DNA of 5,935 nt from Burkholderiales bacterium (GTDB lineage Bacteria > Pseudomonadota > Gammaproteobacteria > Burkholderiales > SG8-39), in contig DAIDTN010000162.1 of NCBI GenBank assembly GCA_027457185.1, positions 1-5,935 of the forward strand, read 5' to 3'. The notes under the pieces were generated by a model. It did no database searches. It was not told the DNA's origin and was given only the letters and a program-made list of their open reading frames with translations. Below, one piece after another: positions 1 to 5,582 of this stretch (the stretch's first letter is position 1; every line of letters begins with the position of its first letter). The translations under genes and the position numbers were made by a program.

Positions 1-273
1 ATCGGAGGGCGAAAACAGCGTCCAGTTGCCGCCTTCCATCACGCGCTTCATGAACAGATCGGGTATCCAGTTGGAGGTGTTCATGTCGTGCGTGCGGCGG
101 CGGTCGTCGCCGGTATTCTTGCGCAGATCGAGTAATTCCTCGATATCCAGATGCCAGGTTTCCAGGTAGGCGCATACTGCGCCCTTGCGCTTGCCGCCCT
201 GATTCACCGCCACCGCCGTGTCATTCACCACTTTGAGGAAAGGCACCACCCCCTGCGATTCGCCGTTGGTGCC
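1..273 (-). pseudogene. nrdA: Continuation of nrdA beyond the amber codon, truncated by window edge
   Basis: Read in the same frame as the upstream nrdA segment, these 91 codons contain no further stop and give a well-conserved NrdA sequence. It begins GTNGESQGVVPFLKVVND, passes through NQGGKRKGAVCAYLETW and RKNTGDDRRRTHDMNTSNW, and ends NWTLFSPSD at the window edge. This is the part of the catalytic barrel that follows GGLGNDWTPVRALGAHI in class Ia enzymes, so nothing is missing or inserted around the stop; only one codon differs. The remaining roughly 450 residues, including the catalytic Cys/Glu pair and probably nrdB, would lie to the left. I label it pseudogene only because of the in-frame TAG at 274-276; if that base is a sequencing error, it is simply the middle of an intact nrdA. 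No convincing ribosome binding site for independent restart is seen. Confidence 0.8.
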
Positions 274-1509
274 CTAGATGTGCGCGCCCAGCGCCCGCAC
301 CGGCGTCCAGTCATTGCCGAGCCCTCCGGCAAATTTGGCGAGCAGCGCATTTTCCTTGATGGCCTCATAGATGCCGTCCAGATCGTCGGCCACCGTGGTC
401 AGGTAGCATGAGGACAGCTGGGAACGCAGCGTGCCTGAATTGAACAGCGTCGGCGTCGAGCTCATGAAGTCGAAGCTGGACAGCAGGCGATAGAACTCCA
501 CCGCGCGGGCTTCACGGTCTATCTCATTCAGCGCCAGCCCCATCGCGACGCGCATGAAGAACGCCTGCGGCAGCTCGATGCGCTGCCCGTGATGGTGCAG
601 AAAGTAACGGTCATACAGGGTCTGCAAGCCAAGATAGCCGAATTTCAGATCGCGCGCCGCATCCAGCGACTTGCCCAGGCGCGCCAAGTCGAATTTGGCG
701 AGCCGTTCGTCCAACAGTTCGGCAGCGATGCCGCGCTTGATGAATTCCGGAAAATACTCGGCGTAGCGCGTAGCCATTTGCGCCTGCGGCACTTCCTCGC
801 CCAGTATTTCAATGCGGATAGTATTGAGCAGCAGCCGCGCCGTGACGAAACTGTAGGCCGGGTCCTTCTCGATCAGCGCGCGCGCCGAAAGAATCGCCGA
901 CTTGCGGATTTCCTCGATTGGCACGCCGTCATACAGGTTCTTCAGCGTCTCGCTGAAAATAATCCCCGGATCAACCGCGTCGCCCAATCCCTCGCAGCAC
1001 GCCTTGAGCAGATTTTTCAATCCGATCAGGTCGATCGGCCGCCGCACGCCGTTCTCAATCACGTGCAGCTCGGGGACCGCGGCCCTGTCTTTCTGCTTGG
1101 CCTGCTCCCGGGTGCGCGCTTTGGTGCGCTGCTCGCGGTAAAGCACGTATGCCCGTGCGACTTCATGTTCGCCGGAGCGCATCAACGCCAGTTCGACCTG
1201 GTCCTGGATGTCTTCTATATGGAAGGTGCCGCCGCCGGGCTGCCGCCGCGCCAGAGCGGCGACCGCGCCTTCAGTGAGCGCGGCAACCATTTCGCGAATA
1301 CGCGCCGAAGCCGCACCCTGACCGCCTTCGATCGCCAGAAACGCCTTGGTCATCGCGACCGAGATCTTGGTCGGGTCGAAACCGACTACCGCGCCGTTGC
1401 GGCGAATGACGCGGTAGTCGGGATAAGCTGACTGGCTCACTGCAGACACTTCGGCAACATTGGCACCGGCCACGGATGGCGATTTTTCCGAATCGGTGAC
1501 AAGCTGCAT
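274..1509 (-). CDS. nrdA: Class Ia ribonucleoside-diphosphate reductase alpha subunit, N-terminal part (frame ended by internal amber stop)
   Basis: NrdA reduces ribonucleoside diphosphates to deoxyribonucleotides in the cytoplasm, together with the radical-bearing NrdB subunit. The 411 residues before the stop show an ATP-cone (about 33-130, starting VIRRNGAVVGFDPTKIS), a second, more degenerate cone-like segment (about 148-235), and then the start of the catalytic barrel. LGLQTLYDRYFL (293-304), STPTLFNSGT (351-360) and SSCYL are typical of the family; C368 in SSCYL corresponds to the redox cysteine C225 of E. coli NrdA. The ATG start is supported by AAGGGGG seven bases upstream and by a promoter with NrdR boxes further upstream. 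A TAG at 274-276 interrupts the gene after GAHI, where relatives I recall have Lys (AAG). The catalytic cysteine and C-terminal tail cysteines would lie beyond the window. The family identity is very secure; whether the gene is functional is uncertain. Confidence 0.93.
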   Translation of the reverse strand: MQLVTDSEKSPSVAGANVAEVSAVSQSAYPDYRVIRRNGAVVGFDPTKISVAMTKAFLAIEGGQGAASARIREMVAALTEGAVAALARRQPGGGTFHIEDIQDQVELALMRSGEHEVARAYVLYREQRTKARTREQAKQKDRAAVPELHVIENGVRRPIDLIGLKNLLKACCEGLGDAVDPGIIFSETLKNLYDGVPIEEIRKSAILSARALIEKDPAYSFVTARLLLNTIRIEILGEEVPQAQMATRYAEYFPEFIKRGIAAELLDERLAKFDLARLGKSLDAARDLKFGYLGLQTLYDRYFLHHHGQRIELPQAFFMRVAMGLALNEIDREARAVEFYRLLSSFDFMSSTPTLFNSGTLRSQLSSCYLTTVADDLDGIYEAIKENALLAKFAGGLGNDWTPVRALGAHI

Positions 1510-1516
1510 ACGCGTT

Positions 1517-1523
1517 CCCCCTT
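1517..1523 (-). promoter_or_regulatory. Shine-Dalgarno sequence of nrdA
   Basis: On the minus strand AAGGGGG lies seven bases before the ATG at 1507-1509. The purine-rich core and spacing are good for a ribosome binding site and support that ATG as the nrdA start. Confidence 0.7.
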
Positions 1524-1586
1524 GTTGTTCTAGTGCGTCAAGCCTTGCATCTGCGTCGCTGATCTATAGTTAGCTCTGGACCACAA

Positions 1587-1602
1587 CCACAATATATAGT
1601 AT
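1587..1602 (-). promoter_or_regulatory. NrdR box, promoter-proximal (strong match)
   Basis: The plus-strand sequence CCACAATATATAGTAT matches the palindromic NrdR-box consensus ACACWATATATWGTGT at 14 of 16 positions. NrdR is the ATP-cone zinc-finger repressor that shuts off ribonucleotide reductase genes when dATP is high. The box contains the proposed -10 element of the nrdA promoter, so binding here would block RNA polymerase. It lies upstream of a recognisable nrdA, the expected context. The nrdR gene itself is not in the window. Confidence 0.85.
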
Positions 1603-1620
1603 CCAACCACCAGTTCGCAA
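1591..1620 (-). promoter_or_regulatory. Putative sigma-70 promoter of nrdA
   Basis: On the minus strand TTGCGA (1615-1620, -35-like) is followed after 18 bp by TATATT (1591-1596, -10-like). An alternative -10, TATATA at 1593-1598, gives a 16-bp spacer. Transcription would start near 1584, leaving an untranslated leader of about 75 bases before the nrdA ATG. The -10 lies inside the strong NrdR box and the -35 abuts the weaker one, as expected for a repressed promoter. The elements were read by eye and are not experimentally supported. Confidence 0.55.
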
Positions 1621-1633
1621 CTAATTTTAGTGA
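1618..1633 (-). promoter_or_regulatory. NrdR box, distal (partial match)
   Basis: The plus-strand sequence CAACTAATTTTAGTGA matches the NrdR consensus at 10 of 16 positions, including the outer AC..WA and WGTG parts. It starts exactly 31 bp from the stronger box, with 15 bp between them. That equals about three helical turns, the spacing known for paired NrdR boxes. The spacing makes this weaker match credible; alone it would not be convincing. Confidence 0.65.
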
Positions 1634-1644
1634 CGCGCTTTTGA

Positions 1645-1665
1645 TTTTGCAAGAAGTTTTTGCAA
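1645..1665. repeat. Short direct repeats TTTTGCAA upstream of the nrdA promoter
   Basis: The octamer TTTTGCAA occurs at 1645-1652 and again at 1658-1665, a period of 13 bp, in an AT-rich stretch just upstream of the proposed nrdA -35 element. In an otherwise GC-rich window it stands out. It could be an UP-element-like region or a binding site for another regulator. The match is short and could be chance. Confidence 0.4.
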
Positions 1666-1692
1666 AAAATTGTTCGCGCGCAACATGCGCGC

Positions 1693-1733
1693 AAAAAAAC
1701 CCGGCCGGCCAGCCGAGCTGACGGCAGCTGGCT
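1693..1733 (-). terminator. Possible intrinsic terminator after ampD
   Basis: On the minus strand a hairpin with a nine-pair stem (AGCC plus AGCTG against CAGCT plus GGCT, one bulged base, four-base loop; 1711-1733) is followed by GGCCGGCCGGG and then seven T residues (1693-1699). It sits about 100 bases past the ampD stop and upstream of the nrdA promoter, the right place to end the pilS-pilR-ampD transcript. The 11-base gap between stem and T run is not canonical, although the GC-rich gap can itself pair. A second hairpin (GCGCGC, five-base loop, GCGCGC; 1676-1692), followed by a T run at 1664-1669, may act as backup. Confidence 0.4.
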
Positions 1734-1828
1734 CGCACTGAGTAAACTGCGATGTGCATTTTTCCGCCGCTCGCATTGCGGCAGCGCAAGAATATATTTT
1801 CGCGCCCGCGCCCCGGTGCTGCTATTTT

Positions 1829-2365
1829 CTATGCGATCGAGTTTCGAAAGCGAGCCCAGTCGAAGCTGGGCCCGGGATCGGTCTTGCGCACCGGCGCAAT
1901 GTCGCAGTGGCCGACGATGTCGACGATCGGGTGAGAGGCGCGCAGTCCACGTGTGAGTTCGGCAAGCACGCGGTACTGCGGCTCGGCGAACGGCATATCA
2001 TCCGCGCCCTCCAGCTCGACGCCAATCGAGAAGTCGTTACAGCCGCCGCGCCCGCGCCAAGCGGAAACTCCGGCATGCCAGGCGCGCCTGCTGCAGGGCA
2101 CGAACTGCAGGAGCTCGCCCGTGCGGCGGATAAGGAAGTGCGCCGACACCTTAATCCCGGCCAGGGACCGATAATAAGGATGCGCGGCGCAGTCCAGATC
2201 GTTGGTGAACAGGCGCAAGATGGCGTCGCCGCCAAATTCCCCCGGCGGCAGGCTGATGCTGTGGATCACCAGCAGCGTGATCGCCTCGCCCGGGGGCCGC
2301 TCGTCGCAATTGGGCGAGGCAATGTAGCGCGCGGCGTCGACGCGTCCGTCGGCATCGACAATCAT
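1829..2365 (-). CDS. ampD: 1,6-anhydro-N-acetylmuramyl-L-alanine amidase AmpD
   Basis: AmpD is the cytoplasmic zinc amidase that cleaves the lactyl-L-Ala bond of 1,6-anhydro-MurNAc-peptides during peptidoglycan recycling. In many Gram-negatives it thereby keeps AmpR-controlled beta-lactamase off. The 178 residues match the usual length of about 180-190. The N-terminal signature SPNCDERP is followed by VIHSISLPPGEFGG. Zinc ligands correspond to H35, H153 and D163; E117 (in GVELEG) and K161 (in RKTDPGP) match the catalytic residues known from the E. coli and Citrobacter enzymes. There is no signal peptide, consistent with the cytoplasmic form rather than the secreted AmpDh paralogues. Its ATG overlaps the pilR stop as ATGA, suggesting translational coupling at the end of the operon. 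The TAG stop is at 1829-1831. Confidence 0.95.
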   Translation of the reverse strand: MIVDADGRVDAARYIASPNCDERPPGEAITLLVIHSISLPPGEFGGDAILRLFTNDLDCAAHPYYRSLAGIKVSAHFLIRRTGELLQFVPCSRRAWHAGVSAWRGRGGCNDFSIGVELEGADDMPFAEPQYRVLAELTRGLRASHPIVDIVGHCDIAPVRKTDPGPSFDWARFRNSIA

Positions 2366-3726
2366 GGGCGCGGTTCGTTGATCCCAAGCCGCTCCATGCG
2401 ATAGCGCAAGGCGCGAAAGGTGATTCCGAGGAGCCGGGCCGCCGCGGTGCGGTTGAAGTGCGTTGTTGCCAGCGCCTCGAGTATGGCCTCGCGCTCGACC
2501 CGGTCGAGATAATCCGGCAACGGCGATTTACCGCCGGCCGGCGCCTCGTCCGCCTGGCGCGCAGGCGCGAGCCGCAAATCGTCCGGCTGGATTTCCGTGC
2601 CGCCGCACAGCGCCACCGCGCGCTCCAGAATATTCTCCAGTTCGCGCACATTGCCGGGAAAATCGTAGTGTTCAAGCGCCGACTGCGCCGCTTTCGACAG
2701 GCGCGGCGCGCTGCCCTCCGGTCCGGCTACACGCGCGAGCATGGCCCCGGCCAGCGTAGCGATATCATCGCGGCACTCTTTCAGTGACGGCATTTTCAGC
2801 TCGATCACATTGAGGCGGAAATACAGATCCTGGCGAAATCTTCCTGCCTCGACCAGAGCGGTAAGGTTCTGGTGGGTGGCACAGATCAGGCGCACGTTCA
2901 CCGAATCTTCGCCGGTGGCTCCCACCTTGCGCACGCTCTTTTCCTGGATTGCGCGCAGTAGCTTTACCTGCATCGCCAACGGCAGGTCGGCAACCTCATC
3001 CAGAAACAACGTACCGCCGTGCGCCACCTGGAAAAAACCGTCGCGGTCTGCCTCCGCCCCGGTGAAAGCCCCCTTCTTGTAACCAAAGAATTCGCTCTCC
3101 ATCAGGTTTTCCGGAATGGCCCCGCAGTTCACGGGGACAAACGGCAGATCATGGCGCGCCCCTTGTTCGTGGATCAGGCGCGCCGCCAACTCCTTGCCGC
3201 TGCCCGATTCGCCGCTGATGTAGACCGGCGCCTGGCTGCGCGCAAGCTTGTGAATCATATCGCGCGCCTGCTGCATCGCCGGCGAATCGCCGATCAGCCG
3301 GTGACGGGCGCGCTGGGCGGCAGCCGGGCGATTAGGCAGCTTCAGCGCCGATTTCACCAGGGTGCGCAGATCCTCCAGCGACACCGGCTTGGACAGGTAA
3401 TCGAACGCGCCCGCCTTGAGCGCTGCGACCGCGTTCTCGGCGCTGCCATAGGCAGTGATGACCGCCACCGGGAGGTCGCCGCAATGCTCGCCGATGTGGC
3501 GCACCAGCTCCAGACCGTCGCCGTCCGGCAGACGCATGTCGGTCAGGCACAGGTCGAAGCGCTGCGTCTTGAGCAGCGCGTTTGCCTCGGCCACGCTCGC
3601 CGCCGATGCCACCGCCAGTCCCATGCGCAACAGCGTCAGTTCCAGCAATTCGCGGATGTCGGACTCGTCATCGACCACCAGAACCGTCGCGGTCGCTTGG
3701 TCGCTTCTGCGTTCGGCGCGCTTCAT
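2362..3726 (-). CDS. pilR: PilR-like sigma-54-dependent response regulator
   Basis: This is an NtrC-family transcription activator of 454 residues. The receiver domain (about 14-125) has acidic residues D19/D20, phospho-acceptor D63 in LTDMRLPDGDG, T91 and K113. The AAA+ domain (about 144-375) carries Walker A GESGSGKE (172-179), the sigma-54-contacting GAFTGA loop (219-224), Walker B GGTLFLDE (237-244), and arginines in FRQDLYFRLNV. A Fis-type helix-turn-helix closes the protein (about 410-448). The motifs are complete, so it should be an active bacterial enhancer-binding protein. The PilR assignment rests on pairing with a PilS-type kinase directly upstream; known PilR activates the major pilin gene with RpoN. 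I chose the ATG at 3724-3726, which overlaps the pilS stop as ATGA and has GGGGG upstream; a GTG at 3742-3744 would add six residues but lacks a ribosome binding site. Confidence 0.92.
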   Translation of the reverse strand: MKRAERRSDQATATVLVVDDESDIRELLELTLLRMGLAVASAASVAEANALLKTQRFDLCLTDMRLPDGDGLELVRHIGEHCGDLPVAVITAYGSAENAVAALKAGAFDYLSKPVSLEDLRTLVKSALKLPNRPAAAQRARHRLIGDSPAMQQARDMIHKLARSQAPVYISGESGSGKELAARLIHEQGARHDLPFVPVNCGAIPENLMESEFFGYKKGAFTGAEADRDGFFQVAHGGTLFLDEVADLPLAMQVKLLRAIQEKSVRKVGATGEDSVNVRLICATHQNLTALVEAGRFRQDLYFRLNVIELKMPSLKECRDDIATLAGAMLARVAGPEGSAPRLSKAAQSALEHYDFPGNVRELENILERAVALCGGTEIQPDDLRLAPARQADEAPAGGKSPLPDYLDRVEREAILEALATTHFNRTAAARLLGITFRALRYRMERLGINEPRP

Positions 3727-5312
3727 GCCGGCCGGCCCCCGCACAGAATGCGGAAGTCCCCTCCGCCGGTTTCGGCCGGCGGGGCGATGTATTCAAGGAT
3801 GGCCGCATTGGCCGAACACATCTCGCGCGCGATGTAAAGACCCAGCCCGGTGCCGCCGCTGTAGGTAGTGAAGAAAGGTTCGAACAATTGCTGCCGCAGG
3901 TGCGTAGGCACGCCCTCGCCATCATCGATCACGTCCAATTCTACTCGATTCGCCTGGCGCCTAACCACCACGCGCACGCTTGCGTCGCGCTGGCGCGAGT
4001 GGCGCCATGCGTTGCGCAGCAGGTTCCACAGCACCTGCTGCAAATGCACGCGATCAAACACGATCTCGCTCGCCTCATGCACCTGCAGCGCGAAGTTTGC
4101 GGAGGGAATGCGCTCGTTTTGCGCGAACTCGTCGATAAACGACGGCAGAAAAACCGCGAGCCGGATGGACTCCGGATGCACCCGGTCGCGCCGCGTCAGT
4201 TCGAGCACGTCGCGCACCATGCGATAGAGGCGTTTGGCGTTGTCCTGAATGATGTGCAGCAGGCGTTCCTGCGAAGGTCCGCGCTGCTCTTCCACCAATA
4301 ATTCGCTCGCATGGCTGATCGCCGAAAGCGGATTGCGGATCTCGTGCGCAATGTTGGCGGTGAGCCTTCCGAGGGCGGCCAGCTTCAGCTGCTGCGCCTG
4401 TTCCTGCAGCCGCGACAGGTCCTCCAGGAACACCAGGGAAATGCTGCCCCCCGCGACACCGGCCTCGACAAAACGCGCGCGCGCCAGTTTGCCGCTTCCA
4501 GGCAGCAACAGGGTTTCGATCGCGCTGCCACCGGCGTTGCGCCAGCGCGCCAGCGCGCGTGCGATTTCGGGCGAATAATTCTCGATCTGGTCGAGTTCCG
4601 GCGCCTGCCATCCGAGCAGAACCGATACCTGCGGATTGTGCTGGCGCACCAGGCCGTTGCCATCGACCACCAGTACGGCGTCCTGCATGTCCTGGATCAC
4701 CAGTTGGTTGATGCGCAGTTGATTGCTAAGGTCGACCGAGCGCTGCCGCATTACCCGCTCCTGGCGGATGACGCGTTGCGCCAGTTGGTTGGTGATCAGC
4801 GCCGTGGCGAAATAGCCGATGGAGAGCAGTCCCGGCTGCACGTAATTGGTCGTGCTGTGATCAAACACCAGGATCCAGTAGGTCTGCTCCAGCAAAATGG
4901 CGATCGAAGCGAGCGCGGCATAGAACAGCGTCAGCGCACCGCGGCTCACCAGAGCCGCCGCCGCAAGCGAAATCAGCAGCATCACGCCCAGGCCGCTGCG
5001 AAATCCGTCGCTCGCGTTCATCAGCAGCACCGAGGCGACGATGTCGGTGATGACGTGCAGGCTCAGCTGAAAATTGAAATAGCGGCGCATTTTTTCCAGC
5101 AGCACCTGATACGCAATCGCCAGCGACAGGTAGGCGCCGGAGACGTACTTGAACAGTACGAGGTTGTGACTGCCGAAATTGAGGTTGTCGCCCGAGATCA
5201 GCACCGCGGCGAGGAACGCCCCCGCCAGGACCAAGCGATAGATGTTGAAATAGCGCAGCGAGACCCAGAACGAGTCCGGCTGCGTATCCGGGGCGAACTG
5301 CCAGCTGGCCAT
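3723..5312 (-). CDS. pilS: PilS-like membrane-bound sensor histidine kinase
   Basis: This 529-residue inner-membrane kinase has about six hydrophobic segments in residues 22-175, beginning after the PilS-like motif LRYFNIYRLVLA. A PAS-like region (about 203-300) follows, then HisKA with phospho-accepting H323 in IAHEIRNPLSAISHASELL. The HATPase domain has an N box in NLLRNAWRHS (N434), a G1 box DDGEGVP (463-469), an F box FEPFFTT (477-483) and a G2 box GGTGLGLYI (486-494). All catalytic boxes are present. There is no HAMP or large periplasmic domain, matching known PilS proteins, which sense intramembrane pilin levels and phosphorylate PilR. The start ATG lies 12 bp after the stop of the small upstream gene; its ribosome binding site is weak, so coupling to that gene is plausible. 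The TGA stop overlaps the pilR ATG. Confidence 0.92.
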   Translation of the reverse strand: MASWQFAPDTQPDSFWVSLRYFNIYRLVLAGAFLAAVLISGDNLNFGSHNLVLFKYVSGAYLSLAIAYQVLLEKMRRYFNFQLSLHVITDIVASVLLMNASDGFRSGLGVMLLISLAAAALVSRGALTLFYAALASIAILLEQTYWILVFDHSTTNYVQPGLLSIGYFATALITNQLAQRVIRQERVMRQRSVDLSNQLRINQLVIQDMQDAVLVVDGNGLVRQHNPQVSVLLGWQAPELDQIENYSPEIARALARWRNAGGSAIETLLLPGSGKLARARFVEAGVAGGSISLVFLEDLSRLQEQAQQLKLAALGRLTANIAHEIRNPLSAISHASELLVEEQRGPSQERLLHIIQDNAKRLYRMVRDVLELTRRDRVHPESIRLAVFLPSFIDEFAQNERIPSANFALQVHEASEIVFDRVHLQQVLWNLLRNAWRHSRQRDASVRVVVRRQANRVELDVIDDGEGVPTHLRQQLFEPFFTTYSGGTGLGLYIAREMCSANAAILEYIAPPAETGGGDFRILCGGRPA

Positions 5313-5324
5313 GCCCAGTCGGCG

Positions 5325-5540
5325 CTACCCCGCCCGGCGGCGGTGTTCGGCGCAGCAGAAGAACTTGCCCGCCTCGGCTAGGGCCTCGCTTTGCGGAAGA
5401 TACAGGCCACAATAGTGGCAGTTGACCATCTGTTCGGGTGCGGCCTCCGGCGCGTGCCTGGACGGGTCCTTGCGCCGGAAGCCCTTCGCCAGCGACCACA
5501 CGGCGACAATGACTAGGATCAGCGTCAGAAGTTTGCTCAA
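5325..5540 (-). CDS. PP0621-type small membrane protein with Cys/His zinc-ribbon-like tail
   Basis: The protein has 71 residues, with one hydrophobic helix (about 4-18) at the N-terminus, a short basic then Pro/Ala-rich linker, and a C-terminal metal-binding-like module. The module contains C41 and C44 (CHYCGLYLP), C62/C63 and H66 (FFCCAEHR), a treble-clef or zinc-ribbon-like pattern. This matches what I know of the PP0621 family, whose members often sit immediately upstream of pilS; no function has been established that I know of. The start is TTG at 5538-5540: AGGA lies six bases upstream, an in-frame TAG lies 15 bases upstream, and the first internal ATG (residue 38) would remove the membrane helix. 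It lies 42 bp after the response-regulator stop and 12 bp before pilS, so it is probably co-transcribed with pilS-pilR. Confidence 0.83.
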   Translation of the reverse strand: MSKLLTLILVIVAVWSLAKGFRRKDPSRHAPEAAPEQMVNCHYCGLYLPQSEALAEAGKFFCCAEHRRRAG

Positions 5541-5582
5541 GATGCGTCCTGGCTAGCCGGCGCAGCAGGATTCCATCCGGCC

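Noticed and set aside
589..1431. 280-codon open frame on the plus strand
   Set aside because: It lies fully antisense to the unmistakable nrdA coding sequence, gives no recognisable domain, and is the kind of open frame that GC-rich coding DNA produces on the opposite strand.
1766..1782. Inverted repeat GCCGC/GCGGC just past the ampD stop as a terminator
   Set aside because: The five-pair stem with a seven-base loop has no T run after it on either strand; the hairpin and T run at 1693-1733 are a better candidate.
1538..1789. 83-codon minus-strand frame in the ampD-nrdA intergenic region
   Set aside because: It overlaps the predicted terminator, the NrdR boxes and the promoter, has no good ribosome binding site and resembles no family I know.
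3019..3837. 272-codon plus-strand frame opposite pilR/pilS
   Set aside because: It is antisense to the pilR receiver and AAA+ region, is rich in Arg, Gln and His as typical of shadow frames, and lacks a family match or ribosome binding site.
4311..5381. 356-codon plus-strand frame opposite pilS
   Set aside because: It is antisense to a complete PilS with all kinase boxes; its composition is low in hydrophobic residues and rich in Gln/Arg, without domain motifs.
5541..5582. GCCGG/CCGGC inverted repeat between the response regulator and the small gene as a terminator
   Set aside because: The five-pair stem has a long loop and no T tract follows, so there is no support for transcription ending here.
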